IMG/VR virus record: IMGVR_UViG_3300028829_004147
Coordinates: 1 to 25,423 of that record
Source of the DNA: a virus
Length of the DNA: 25,423 nucleotides
Direction: 5' to 3' (one strand)
A program made the translations under genes and the position numbers. Below, piece by piece: positions 1 through 7,208 of this stretch. Each line of letters opens with the position of its first letter. The stretch's first letter is position 1. The notes under the pieces are model-generated. The model saw only the letters and a list, made by a program, of their open reading frames with translations, did not search any database and was not told the DNA's origin.

Positions 1-7
1 ATCAGAT

Positions 8-163
8 ATGAAAAACAATAAATATGATAAGTTTGACTTAGTCAGAAGTATCAAAGACGGAAACATTAAAGATTCAAGTTTTTCTAAAAGAGGTGTATTA
101 AAACAATTATACTATGATTTAAGAGATAGATTTAACAAATATGGAAGACGAAAAAAGAATTAA
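8..163 (+). CDS. Small basic protein, unknown; possibly the 3' end of a longer gene
   Basis: An open frame of 51 codons starts at ATG 8 and ends at TAA 161-163. The product is Lys/Arg-rich, with the segment KRGVLKQLYYDLRDRF and the C-terminus NKYGRRKKN. The frame is also open upstream of the ATG to the window edge (Ser-Asp before Met), and no SD is visible in the few bases available. It may therefore be the tail of a longer protein. Codon use resembles its neighbours. It ends just before a promoter-like motif and the next gene. I do not recognise the family. Confidence 0.5.
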   Translation: MKNNKYDKFDLVRSIKDGNIKDSSFSKRGVLKQLYYDLRDRFNKYGRRKKN

Positions 164-164
164 C

Positions 165-177
165 TTATATTTATTAA
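165..177 (+). promoter_or_regulatory. Late-promoter-like motif 1
   Basis: The core ATATTTATTA lies at 167-176, immediately after the stop of the first small gene and 16 nt before the next ATG (193). It belongs to a set of ten near-identical intergenic motifs in this window that resemble phage late promoters. The AAGGAG SD at 179-184 follows directly. Confidence 0.5.
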
Positions 178-192
178 CAAGGAGAATATAAA

Positions 193-858
193 ATGGCAAA
201 GTTAAAAGATTTAGTAAAAGAGAATTTCTCAATAGTTGGTGGGGTAGTTTCTACACCAGCAATTAATCAAGGATATAGTTCTTTATCTAAAATAGTAAAA
301 GAAAAATATGGTGAACAAACACAAAAAGTATCACCAAACCAAGTTAAAGAAGCTTTACAAAACTACAACAAGTTAGGGGAAGCTCTTTATCAACAACAAT
401 CATTAAAAGAAACTGCAAAATCTCTATCTAAGATAGCAGAAATGGCAGCAACACATACGGTTCAAGAAACTGAAGATTGGTTTGACAAAGTTACGGTAAG
501 TCGTAATATGAAAGAATTAACAAATCACTCAAAATCATTTTCAAAAATCGCTGAAGAAGCATCATCAGTTCAACAAAGATTAGCTGGATTGTATGAAGAT
601 ATGGGTAGTATCTTAAATCGTTACTATGATATTCCTGAAACACATATTCCAGGACACGATGACAACGATAGAGATGTTCGTGATAAAGAAGAATATGGTT
701 CAACAATTAAAGAAGGTGATTATGAAGAGTTCTTCCAAAAAGCAATGAAGAAATTTGGAATTTCATCACCAGACGAATTAGGTTCTGATGAAAAGAAAAA
801 GAAATTCTTCAACTATGTAGATAAAAACTACAAAGCAAAAGCTGAAGGTAAAAGATAA
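193..858 (+). CDS. Unknown virion-associated protein (221 aa)
   Basis: ATG at 193 follows AAGGAG (179-184) at 8 nt, so the start is well supported. The product is 221 residues, hydrophilic and mostly helical by eye. Its N-terminus is MAKLKDLVKENFSIVGGVVS, followed by a Gln/Ala/Lys-rich middle and a very charged C-terminal third (about residues 155-221). The N-terminal KLKDLVKE resembles the KLKSLLKE that opens the next gene. Its stop overlaps the next ATG by 1 nt (TAATG), so the two are translationally linked. Position upstream of scaffold and capsid suggests a head-related protein, but that is inference. No catalytic motif is seen. Confidence 0.75.
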   Translation: MAKLKDLVKENFSIVGGVVSTPAINQGYSSLSKIVKEKYGEQTQKVSPNQVKEALQNYNKLGEALYQQQSLKETAKSLSKIAEMAATHTVQETEDWFDKVTVSRNMKELTNHSKSFSKIAEEASSVQQRLAGLYEDMGSILNRYYDIPETHIPGHDDNDRDVRDKEEYGSTIKEGDYEEFFQKAMKKFGISSPDELGSDEKKKKFFNYVDKNYKAKAEGKR

Positions 859-1184
859 TGAAACTTAAATCACTATTAAAAGAATCAAAAGTATGGGACA
901 GAAAGTTTGGTGAGCCATTACCAACACTTGAAGATACCAGAAAAGCATACGCATTAAAACAAGAAAACTTAAATGAAAATGATTTAAATAAAGTATCAGG
1001 TATACTTGGTAAATCATCAAATGATGTTAATAAGTTTCTAAAAAAACATAAACTTGACGCAGACGATTTATTAGATGTGATAGAAGCTGGAGACAGAAGA
1101 AGAAGTTCATTAATGATTATTGCAGCTATGAATGGTAGAAGTAAAGCATTAAGACAATTAGACGATTTATTAGGATTTTTATAA
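858..1184 (+). CDS. Unknown small protein with KLKSLLKE N-terminus (108 aa)
   Basis: It starts at the ATG overlapping the previous stop (TAATG). The 108-residue product opens with MKLKSLLKES, then RKFGEPLPTLEDTRKAY, then a helical C-terminus rich in Leu, Asp and Arg (ALRQLDDLLGFL). The short amphipathic N-terminus ending in LKE could be a prohead protease/capsid-targeting site like those of T4 internal proteins (L/I-x-E cleavage), but this is inference from one pattern. No membrane segment or enzyme motif is visible. It is followed after 1 nt by the next ORF, within a tight small-gene operon. Confidence 0.7.
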   Translation: MKLKSLLKESKVWDRKFGEPLPTLEDTRKAYALKQENLNENDLNKVSGILGKSSNDVNKFLKKHKLDADDLLDVIEAGDRRRSSLMIIAAMNGRSKALRQLDDLLGFL

Positions 1185-1185
1185 A

Positions 1186-1455
1186 ATGGAAAACTTAAAA
1201 AAACAATACAAAAGATATTTTCGTGAAGAAGTAAAACCCGTAAAAGAAATCTCTTATTCATTTAACACTAATGATAAAAGAGACCAGGTTTCACCTATGG
1301 GATACAACTTGTTAAGAAAAGATGTTATACTTTTAAAAGATGCGGTAAAGTCATTAGAAAGGTCAGTTAAAAAACAAGACCAAGCAGATACTCACCACGA
1401 CTTAATATATTTACTAACAAGAGCACACGAAGCTTACAAAAATTCAAAAAAATAA
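1186..1455 (+). CDS. Unknown small helical protein (89 aa)
   Basis: ATG 1186 lies one base after the previous TAA. No good SD sits directly upstream, so translation probably depends on coupling. The 89-residue product is basic and helical: residues 40-89 read as a charged amphipathic helix (LLKDAVKSLERSVKKQDQAD) ending in HEAYKNSKK. No family is recognised. It closes the three-gene run of unknown small proteins and precedes the bS21 gene by 17 nt. Confidence 0.65.
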   Translation: MENLKKQYKRYFREEVKPVKEISYSFNTNDKRDQVSPMGYNLLRKDVILLKDAVKSLERSVKKQDQADTHHDLIYLLTRAHEAYKNSKK

Positions 1456-1472
1456 AAGAAAGAGAGTAAAGG

Positions 1473-1673
1473 TTGTTAAAAGTACACATCCGTAAAGGAC
1501 AATCAGTAGAACAAGCACTAAAAATATTCAAACGTAAAGTTAAAGACAGCAATATAATGTTTGAATTAAGAGAACGTTCCTTTTACAAAAAGCCATCGGC
1601 AATTAAAAGAGAACTAAAGAATAAAACAAAGTTAAGAGCTAAATACGAAAAATTAAAAAATCAAGAAGATTAA
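1473..1673 (+). CDS. rpsU-like: Phage-encoded ribosomal protein bS21
   Basis: The 66-residue product matches bS21 in length and pattern: an N-terminal beta strand (LKVHIRKGQSVEQALKIFKR), a helix with ELRERSFYKKPS, and a Lys/Arg-rich C-terminal helix (AIKRELKNKTKLRAKYEKLK). The RER/R-x-FY-x-KPS core is the family hallmark. bS21 sits on the 30S platform near the anti-SD and helps translation initiation. Phage-borne bS21 copies are known from marine phages, including pelagiphages. The best start is TTG 1473, since no ATG lies in frame upstream; a purine-rich AGAGAG at 1461-1466 serves as SD. It is followed at once by a terminator. The likely role is to alter host ribosomes toward phage mRNAs (inference). 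Confidence 0.88.
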   Translation: MLKVHIRKGQSVEQALKIFKRKVKDSNIMFELRERSFYKKPSAIKRELKNKTKLRAKYEKLKNQED

Positions 1674-1702
1674 AAAATATACACACTTTGTATGTTTTTT
1701 TT
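1672..1702 (+). terminator. Rho-independent terminator after bS21
   Basis: The stem AAAAAATATAC (1672-1682) pairs with GTATGTTTTTT (1690-1700), including one T-G wobble, across a 7-nt loop. The T run continues to 1702. The stem is AT-rich and so weaker than the other terminators here, but its position directly after a stop codon supports it. Confidence 0.55.
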
Positions 1703-1710
1703 CTACTTAC

Positions 1711-1724
1711 TTGATACTTATTAT
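1711..1724 (+). promoter_or_regulatory. Late-promoter-like motif 2 (scaffold-capsid)
   Basis: The core ATACTTATTA is at 1714-1723, just after the bS21 terminator and about 110 nt before the scaffold ATG. This placement implies a 5' leader of roughly 100 nt holding a hairpin. It matches the ATAYTTATWW motif set. Confidence 0.5.
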
Positions 1725-1733
1725 TAAATAAAT

Positions 1734-1766
1734 ACACTATCGTACTTATCGTACATCATATAGTGT
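1734..1766 (+). other. Leader hairpin upstream of scaffold gene
   Basis: ACACTAT (1734-1740) pairs with ATAGTGT (1760-1766). Inside, GTAC (1742-1745) can pair with GTAC (1751-1754). It lies in the presumed 5' leader of the scaffold-capsid mRNA. It could stabilise the mRNA or affect translation; no function is demonstrated. Confidence 0.4.
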
Positions 1767-1832
1767 AACCGATTAAAACTAATCTAATTATAGTTCTCAA
1801 TAACTATATTGAATCCAAAAGAGGAAAACATA

Positions 1833-2996
1833 ATGGATGATTTATTAAAAGACGCTATTGCTGACGCAAAAGCAGTTAGAGAAACTGCACTTGCAAACGC
1901 TAAAATAGCACTTGAAGAAGCATTCACACCACGTTTGAAATCAATGCTATCTCGTAAAATCGAATCGGAAATGGACCAAGAAGAAGAAATGGAAGATGAA
2001 GATGAAATGAGAGAAGAAGAAGATACTGAAGAAGAAATGATGGACAAGGATGAAATGGAAGACGCAGAAGAAATGAAAATGGACGCTGAGGAAGAAATGG
2101 ATGCCGAGGAAATGATGGACAAAGAAGAAGGTGAAATGGACGCTGAGGAAGAAATGGAAATGGACAAAGAAGAGGAAATGGACGCTGACGAAATGAGAAT
2201 GGACGCAGATGAAATGGAAATGGACAAAGAAGAAGAAATGGACGCTGAAGAAGAAGATGAACTTGATTTAGAATCAGTATTAGCTGAATTAGAAGCAGAC
2301 CTTGAAAAATCAGAAGAAGATGACTTAGATGAAGTCGAAGACAAAGACGAAGAAGAAAAAGTCGATGAAAATGACGTATCATCAGAAATTGGAAAAGCTG
2401 ACAACAAGGTTGCTGATAAAGCAAATGACTCATCATCAGTAGGACAAGGTCCTGAATCTGAAGGTTCAGATAAGAAAGCAGGAGACGAACTTGGCGACCA
2501 CGACGTTGTTAAGGAAGTTGAAGACAAAGACGAAATGGAAGACAAGGATGAAGAAGACCTTGACTTAGACGAAGTCTTAAAAGCACTATCTGAAGAAGAA
2601 GACGCTGAAGAAGAAGCAGACAAAGTGGATGAACTTAAAAAAGAAATACAAGAAACTCGTAGTGTAGTAAAATTCATGCGAGCAAAATTAAACGAAGTTA
2701 ATTTATTGAACGCTAAACTATTGTTCTCGAACAAATTGTTTAGGGCATTTGGATTGAACAACGAACAAAAACTCAAAGTTGTCGAAAACTTTGACAGAAC
2801 TTCAAACTTAAGAGAGGTTAAATTGGTTTACGCTACATTAGCAGAATCATTTAAAAGACCTTCTAAATTAAGTGAGGCAGTTTCTAAAGGTTCAAGTTCA
2901 AAACCAGTTGCTTCTACAAAGCCAGCAAAAGCTGAAGTTTTGTCAGAAGGAGCTGAAATGAAAGCAAGATTCAAGAAATTAGCAAACATACTTTAA
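1833..2996 (+). CDS. 22: Prohead core scaffold protein, gp22-like
   Basis: The start is ATG 1833, preceded by GAGGA (1821-1825) at 7 nt. The frame also opens eight codons upstream at TTG 1809, but that start lacks an SD. The 387-residue product has a helical N-terminus (about 1-45), then a long Glu/Asp/Met tract (about 46-260) with repeats of the type MDxEEEM. A conserved C-terminal part holds LNEVNLLNAKLLFSNKLFRA, FDRTSNLREVKLVYATLAES and a final basic helix. The C-terminal pattern matches T4-type gp22, the internal prohead scaffold that guides gp23 assembly and is later degraded by the gp21 protease. Its place directly before the capsid gene agrees. The 13-nt gap to the capsid ATG suggests co-translation. 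Confidence 0.85.
   Translation: MDDLLKDAIADAKAVRETALANAKIALEEAFTPRLKSMLSRKIESEMDQEEEMEDEDEMREEEDTEEEMMDKDEMEDAEEMKMDAEEEMDAEEMMDKEEGEMDAEEEMEMDKEEEMDADEMRMDADEMEMDKEEEMDAEEEDELDLESVLAELEADLEKSEEDDLDEVEDKDEEEKVDENDVSSEIGKADNKVADKANDSSSVGQGPESEGSDKKAGDELGDHDVVKEVEDKDEMEDKDEEDLDLDEVLKALSEEEDAEEEADKVDELKKEIQETRSVVKFMRAKLNEVNLLNAKLLFSNKLFRAFGLNNEQKLKVVENFDRTSNLREVKLVYATLAESFKRPSKLSEAVSKGSSSKPVASTKPAKAEVLSEGAEMKARFKKLANIL
1975..2260 (+). repeat. Low-complexity acidic repeat tract in scaffold gene
   Basis: Imperfect, in-frame reiterations of GAAGAAGAAATGGACGC-type units encode runs such as EEEMDAEE and EMEMDKEE. The reverse strand reads as a long Ser-rich open frame purely as a by-product. Such tracts can change length by slippage. 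Confidence 0.8.
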
Positions 2997-3009
2997 GGAG
3001 TAGACTAAA

Positions 3010-4677
3010 ATGAGTAAATTAAATTCAATAGAGTCATTAATGGACGGATATAATCCACAAAGACAACTATTAGAACAAACTCGTCAGTTAGTATCAAAAT
3101 GGGAACCAACAGGTCTTTTAGAAGGTTTAGAAGACGAAACTAAAGTTCACGGAATGGCAGTATTGCTTGAAAATCAAGCAGGACAGTTAATCCAAGAAGC
3201 TTCAGTTACTGGTGGACAGAATGCAGAAGAATGGTCAGGTGTAGCCTTACCATTAGTAAGAAGAATATTTGGTGAATTAGCAGCACAAGAATTTGTGTCA
3301 GTTCAACCAATGAACTTACCTTCTGGTCTGATTTTCTATCTTGATTTTAAATATGGTACAACCCAAACAGGTAACCATACTAAAGCAAGTGACGTATATG
3401 GTAACACATCAGGTTCTAATGTTGACGCAAGTGGTGGTTTATATGGAGCCGGTAAATTCGGATATTCTATAAATGACGCTACAACAGGCGATACATTACG
3501 TATTCACGCATCTAACACAGATGCTGACCAGTACACAACTGGTTCAGTTTCTTGGTCAGATGTTGATTTCGAACCAGACCTTTCAGCATCAGTAGCATTA
3601 GGTACATCAGCTGACAATGGTTTAGTTAAAATTACAACTGGTATTGAAGCATACACAAACCCAGATAAAGAGGGAGTGAGAGCATTCTCAATCTCAGGTT
3701 CTGGTTTTGATGAATTCTTCCCAGCTTACACAAAGATAAATTCAGCAGAAACTGAAATTAGCTTTATTGTTAAAAAATCAGTAGCAACAGCACCATTAAG
3801 TGCTTCAGTCGCTTACCACAAACAGCCGGTAACCAACTATACAAGAACTGATTTTGAAGCAACAAATGCACAAGTAGACGCAAACCCTGAAACTGATATC
3901 GATATACCAGAATTAGACATTGCGTTAAAGAGCATTCCAATCATAGCCAAAACTCGTAAGTTAAAAGCAGTCTGGACTCCAGAACTTGCTCAAGACTTAA
4001 ATGCATACCATTCAGTTGATGCCGAAGCAGAACTAACATCACTATTAAGTGAGTACATTTCAATGGAAATTGACTTAGAAATTCTTGATATGTTGATGTC
4101 AAACGCTTCAGCTAAAACAGAAAACTGGTCAGCAAGAGTTGGTTTTGAATACGATTCAAGCGCAAATTCATCAAATGGTGGATTCGTAGAATCAAGTGGT
4201 GCTTCAAATGCTTACACTAAGAATGAATGGTTCCAAACACTTGGAAACAAAATTCAAAGCGTAAGTAATGCAATTCATCAGAAAACACTAAGAGGTGGAG
4301 CTAACTTTATTGTAGTATCACCAGAAACTGCAACAATCCTTGAATCAATTCCAGGATATGCAACAGGTGCTGATGGCGACGCTAACACAAATCAATTCGC
4401 TATGGGTGTACAAAAAGTAGGGGCAATTAACAACAGATACACTGTTTATAAAAACCCTTATATGTTAGAGAATCAAATCCTTGTAGGATTTAGAGGCGCT
4501 AACTTCCTTGAAACAGGTGCGGTTTACGCTCCATATGTTCCAATGATTATGACACCGTTAGTATATGACCCTAAAAACTTCACGCCAAGAAAAGGTGTGA
4601 TGACTAGATACGCCAAGAAAATGGTTCGTCCAGAATTCTATGGTAAAGTCATAGTTGCAGATGTAAACTTCGTGTAA
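3010..4677 (+). CDS. 23: Major capsid protein, gp23-like
   Basis: ATG 3010 follows AAGGAG (2995-3000), which overlaps the scaffold stop. The 555-residue product has clear T4-type gp23 features: LPLVRRIFGELAAQEFVSVQ, QPMNLPSGLIFYLDFKYG (residues about 100-118), RKLKAVWTPELAQDL, ISMEIDLEILDML, and the C-terminal PYVPMIMTPLVYDPKNFTPR. It forms the hexamers of the HK97-fold head. LIQE-A at residues 60-64 fits the (L/I)-x-E cleavage rule of the gp21 prohead protease and sits almost where T4 gp23 is cut (after Glu65). Mature protein would start near Ala64. The gene is followed by a terminator, so scaffold plus capsid form a unit. The protease gene is not in this window. Confidence 0.97.
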   Translation: MSKLNSIESLMDGYNPQRQLLEQTRQLVSKWEPTGLLEGLEDETKVHGMAVLLENQAGQLIQEASVTGGQNAEEWSGVALPLVRRIFGELAAQEFVSVQPMNLPSGLIFYLDFKYGTTQTGNHTKASDVYGNTSGSNVDASGGLYGAGKFGYSINDATTGDTLRIHASNTDADQYTTGSVSWSDVDFEPDLSASVALGTSADNGLVKITTGIEAYTNPDKEGVRAFSISGSGFDEFFPAYTKINSAETEISFIVKKSVATAPLSASVAYHKQPVTNYTRTDFEATNAQVDANPETDIDIPELDIALKSIPIIAKTRKLKAVWTPELAQDLNAYHSVDAEAELTSLLSEYISMEIDLEILDMLMSNASAKTENWSARVGFEYDSSANSSNGGFVESSGASNAYTKNEWFQTLGNKIQSVSNAIHQKTLRGGANFIVVSPETATILESIPGYATGADGDANTNQFAMGVQKVGAINNRYTVYKNPYMLENQILVGFRGANFLETGAVYAPYVPMIMTPLVYDPKNFTPRKGVMTRYAKKMVRPEFYGKVIVADVNFV

Positions 4678-4720
4678 GTTAACATTTTCAATTAATACTA
4701 AAAGCTGAATAAGCATACGA

Positions 4721-4749
4721 AAAACCCCTATTAAGTTAGGGGTTTTTTG
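4721..4749 (+). terminator. Rho-independent terminator after capsid gene
   Basis: A perfect 10-bp stem AAAACCCCTA (4721-4730) / TAGGGGTTTT (4737-4746) with a 6-nt loop continues into a T run. It is symmetrical enough to act in both directions. Confidence 0.9.
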
Positions 4750-4754
4750 TTTAT

Positions 4755-4768
4755 ATGATACTTATATA
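4755..4768 (+). promoter_or_regulatory. Late-promoter-like motif 3
   Basis: The core ATACTTATAT (4758-4767) lies directly after the capsid terminator and about 103 nt before ATG 4871. It shares TGATAYTTATATAC with the motif upstream of the sheath gene (12801-12814). Confidence 0.5.
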
Positions 4769-4771
4769 CAG

Positions 4772-4870
4772 AGATTATTTCCAGCCCTGGCGACGGATGA
4801 CGTGGGTATTGTAATCTACAATTAAAGGTTGAGGGAAGCAGGAAATCCCCTTGACGCATGGAGAAAAAAA
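4772..4870 (+). other. G+C-richer leader of unknown origin, possible mobile-element relic
   Basis: This roughly 100-nt stretch is visibly richer in G and C than the rest of the window. It holds a perfect ATTGTA/TACAAT hairpin (4808-4822) and GAGGGAAGCAGGAAATCCCC (4831-4850). The GAAGCAGGAA..CCCC pattern recalls the right ends / omega-RNA ends of IS200/IS605 TnpB elements, from memory only. One frame reads PALATDDVGIVIYN-stop and then REAGNPLDAW. It may equally be a cis-acting leader of the downstream gene. GGAG at 4860-4863 is the SD for ATG 4871. Confidence 0.3.
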
Positions 4871-5425
4871 ATGGCAAATCAAGCAAAAGTAAGTTTGAAA
4901 AGTAAACTAAGAGAATCAAATGCAAATTATATGGATAATTTATGTGATTCAATCGTAACTTTATCAGACGCCCAAACACTATCAGGTGTTAACACATTTA
5001 GTTCTGCACCACTTATGACAGGAATTCAAAGAATAACTGTTGACGCAGCTACAGAAATTTTAGCAGCAACAAGTCTTGTAGACTTTGCAGTTAATGCAGC
5101 ATCAAGTAGAGTAGTGACTATGCCCGCAGCAACAGCTGGAAGACACATTAGAGTATTGTGGACAGTTGAACAAGCAGGTAGTGATAGAGTATTCACAAAA
5201 GCAGGAAGTGATAGTTTCGTTGGTAATATATCAACTAAAGTTGCAGGTAATGCAGCCGGTGATGGTGATGTTGTATCAGTAACAGCAGCAACAGCAGCTA
5301 TTACAGTTGTGGATGATGTTAACATTGGAAGTTACTTAGACTTTCATTGTGCAGTAGACGCAGTTTGGATAGTATCAGGCGAGTTAATCGTTGACGCAGT
5401 TGGTAGTGTACCGACATTAGCATAA
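4871..5425 (+). CDS. Possible head-decoration or fibre-like structural protein
   Basis: ATG 4871 has GGAG at 4860-4863. The frame is open 14 codons further to TTG 4829, but that extension (REAGNPLDAWRKK) lies in the odd leader and is probably not translated. The 184-residue product has a short charged N-terminal helix (KVSLKSKLRESNANYMDNLC). A Val/Ala/Thr/Gly-rich, beta-type body follows, with TMPAATAGRHIRVLWTVEQA and a final YLDFHCAVDAVWIVSGELIV. This resembles small beta-sandwich surface proteins. It stands between capsid and neck genes as its own unit, with its own promoter motif and terminator. A capsid-decoration role is therefore reasonable but unproven. Confidence 0.7.
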   Translation: MANQAKVSLKSKLRESNANYMDNLCDSIVTLSDAQTLSGVNTFSSAPLMTGIQRITVDAATEILAATSLVDFAVNAASSRVVTMPAATAGRHIRVLWTVEQAGSDRVFTKAGSDSFVGNISTKVAGNAAGDGDVVSVTAATAAITVVDDVNIGSYLDFHCAVDAVWIVSGELIVDAVGSVPTLA

Positions 5426-5433
5426 TAACTAAT

Positions 5434-5455
5434 TAATCAGTCCTGAAACTGATTA
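5434..5455 (+). other. Hairpin preceding terminator
   Basis: A perfect 8-bp stem TAATCAGT (5434-5441) / ACTGATTA (5448-5455) with a 6-nt loop lies 11 nt before the terminator hairpin. It may protect the mRNA 3' end. Confidence 0.5.
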
Positions 5456-5465
5456 CATAGTAATG

Positions 5466-5497
5466 AAAAGCCCCCTATTTTTATAGGGGGTTTTTTT
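5466..5497 (+). terminator. Rho-independent terminator
   Basis: The stem CCCCCTAT (5471-5478) / ATAGGGGG (5483-5490), with a TTTT loop and flanking A and T runs (seven T at 5491-5497), is a strong intrinsic terminator that may work in both directions. Confidence 0.92.
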
Positions 5498-5514
5498 ATA
5501 CAAAATATGAAAAA

Positions 5515-5529
5515 ATGATATTTATTAAT
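5515..5529 (+). promoter_or_regulatory. Late-promoter-like motif 4 (neck genes)
   Basis: The core ATATTTATTA (5518-5527) lies 36 nt before ATG 5564, right after the terminator. The flank TGATATTTATTAATGTA is close to the motif upstream of the tail tube. Confidence 0.55.
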
Positions 5530-5563
5530 GTATATACAATTACACTATTAATAGGAGATTTAA

Positions 5564-6718
5564 ATGGCTCAAGAAGCAATATGGCCAGGAAGTGGTTCTG
5601 CGGCAAGTGGTTCCACACCATTTGGGTTATACGATACTGATTCAGACTTTCAAACAGAAGCACCAAAAGTTGCAAAATGGTGTGCGCAAAGACTTGGTTA
5701 TCCAATAACCGCAGTTGAAATGCAAGATACGCAATTTTATGCTTGTTTAGAAGAATCAATATCAGAATATTCTGCACAAGTTAATCAATTTAACATTCGT
5801 GACAACTTATTAAATCTAAGAGGACAAGCAACAAGTTCAAACTTTACTCACAAAAGAGTTAAATCAACTTTATCTGAGGTAATTTTTATCTCGGAAGAAT
5901 ATGGACAAGAAGCACAAGTTGGTGGTACGGTAGATTTTAAAAGAACCGCAGTATCTATAAATTCTGGAAGTCAAGTTTATGATTTAAATAATGTAATTAG
6001 TGAAGTAAGTCATTCTGGACAATCAATTGAAGTTAAAAGAGTTCATTATGAAGCAAGTCCAGCAGTAACGAGATACTTTGACCCGTACGCGGGTACAGGT
6101 CAAGGAACATATAATATGTTGGATGGATTTGGTTTTGGAAATCAATCACCAGCAATTACTTTCGTATTACAGCCAATTTTTGCAGACTTACTGAGAGTCC
6201 AAGCAATTGAATTTAATGACCAGATTAGAAAATCTGCTTATTCATTTGAAATTCGTAATAATCAATTAAGAGTATTTCCAGTTCCAACCCAATCAGGTTC
6301 ATTATGGGTAGAATATATACTAACAGATGATAGAGATAATCCTTTAAGAACACGATATAGTGGTTCTGCGGATGTAGTATCTGATTATTCTAATGTAAGA
6401 TATGATAATATGGTTTACAATAAAATCAATGATGTTGGTAAACAATGGATAAGAAAATACTCATTAGCATTATCAAAAGAACTATTGGGTATTGTTCGTT
6501 CTAAATACGGAACTATTCCAATTCCAAACTCTGAAGTTTCATTGGATGGGGATACATTGAGAGCTGAGGCAGCAGCGGAAAAAGAACAATTAATAGAACA
6601 ATTGAGAGAGAATCTTGAACAAACAAGTCGTAAAGCACTTATGGAAGCTAAGCGAGATGAGAGTGAATTTGAACAAGAAACATTGAAGAAAGTTCCTTAC
6701 CCAATTTATATAGGATAA
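5564..6718 (+). CDS. 13: Neck protein, gp13-like head-completion protein
   Basis: ATG 5564 has AGGAG at 5553-5557. The 384-residue product contains KWCAQRLGYPITAVEMQDTQ followed by FYACLEESISEYS, the connector-type helical pattern (RLGxP-x-VEMxDxQ-x-x-x-x-x-EEAI) seen in gp13-type neck proteins. A beta-rich middle follows, with LRVFPVPTQSGSLWVEYIL. The C-terminal helix region reads SKYGTIPIPNSEVSLDGDTL, then EAAAEKEQLIEQLRENLEQ, again typical. T4 gp13 (309 aa) is somewhat shorter. It joins the portal to the tail in the neck. The next gene starts 5 nt after the stop codon, forming an operon with the gp14- and gp15-like genes. Confidence 0.78.
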   Translation: MAQEAIWPGSGSAASGSTPFGLYDTDSDFQTEAPKVAKWCAQRLGYPITAVEMQDTQFYACLEESISEYSAQVNQFNIRDNLLNLRGQATSSNFTHKRVKSTLSEVIFISEEYGQEAQVGGTVDFKRTAVSINSGSQVYDLNNVISEVSHSGQSIEVKRVHYEASPAVTRYFDPYAGTGQGTYNMLDGFGFGNQSPAITFVLQPIFADLLRVQAIEFNDQIRKSAYSFEIRNNQLRVFPVPTQSGSLWVEYILTDDRDNPLRTRYSGSADVVSDYSNVRYDNMVYNKINDVGKQWIRKYSLALSKELLGIVRSKYGTIPIPNSEVSLDGDTLRAEAAAEKEQLIEQLRENLEQTSRKALMEAKRDESEFEQETLKKVPYPIYIG

Positions 6719-6722
6719 ATAA

Positions 6723-7208
6723 ATGGCAAGTCGTTATTACCCACAGAAAGACTTGGACACCATAGATAAATTTAATAGAGAATTATTAGGTGAACCAAAT
6801 TTAAGTAAAGATGGAATTATAAACCAAACCGTAATTGTATATAAGGTTTCAGTTTATGATACCGAATCCAATATGTATGGAGAATCAGCTGAAGGCAAAG
6901 TTTATAAGCCAGGTGTTCAATTACCTTGTCTTGTAGACGCAGAAGACTTTGACTTCAATACGGATGAGTTTGGACCAGATAAAAGACAAAACGTCGTATT
7001 TGCATTCCAAAGAGATTATTTGGTTGAAGTAGACCTTAGACCAGAAATTGGTGATATAGTAAATTGGAATGATGGTTATTTTGAAATCAATGCGTTCAAC
7101 GAAAACCAATTAGTAGGTGGAAACACAGACAACAATCACTCTATTATAGCAACTGCACATCTAACAAGATTATCAATAACAAATATTGAACAACAACGAG
7201 GTTTCTAA
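6723..7208 (+). CDS. 14: Neck protein, gp14-like head-completion protein
   Basis: ATG 6723 is preceded by AGGATAA as a weak SD and lies just after the gp13-like stop, so coupling is likely. The 161-residue product has beta-rich signatures of gp14/head-tail connector proteins: LVEVDLRPEIGDIVNWNDGY, then FEINAFNENQLVGGNTDNNH, and a C-terminal HLTRLSITNIEQQRGF. The 'PEIGD...Y/FEI' stretch matches the gp14 pattern. It is shorter than T4 gp14 (256 aa). It probably forms the ring between the gp13-like protein and the tail terminator. Its stop overlaps the next ATG by 1 nt. Confidence 0.62.
   Translation: MASRYYPQKDLDTIDKFNRELLGEPNLSKDGIINQTVIVYKVSVYDTESNMYGESAEGKVYKPGVQLPCLVDAEDFDFNTDEFGPDKRQNVVFAFQRDYLVEVDLRPEIGDIVNWNDGYFEINAFNENQLVGGNTDNNHSIIATAHLTRLSITNIEQQRGF

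Noticed and set aside
1784-2776. Long minus-strand open frame (330 codons, Ser-rich) opposite the scaffold gene
   Set aside because: It is the mirror of the Glu/Asp/Met repeats; poly-Ser composition, no SD or promoter, and the + strand gene is a clear gp22.
4829-4870. TTG start giving a 14-residue N-terminal extension of the 184-aa protein
   Set aside because: ATG 4871 has a proper GGAG at 7 nt; the extension falls in the odd leader sequence.
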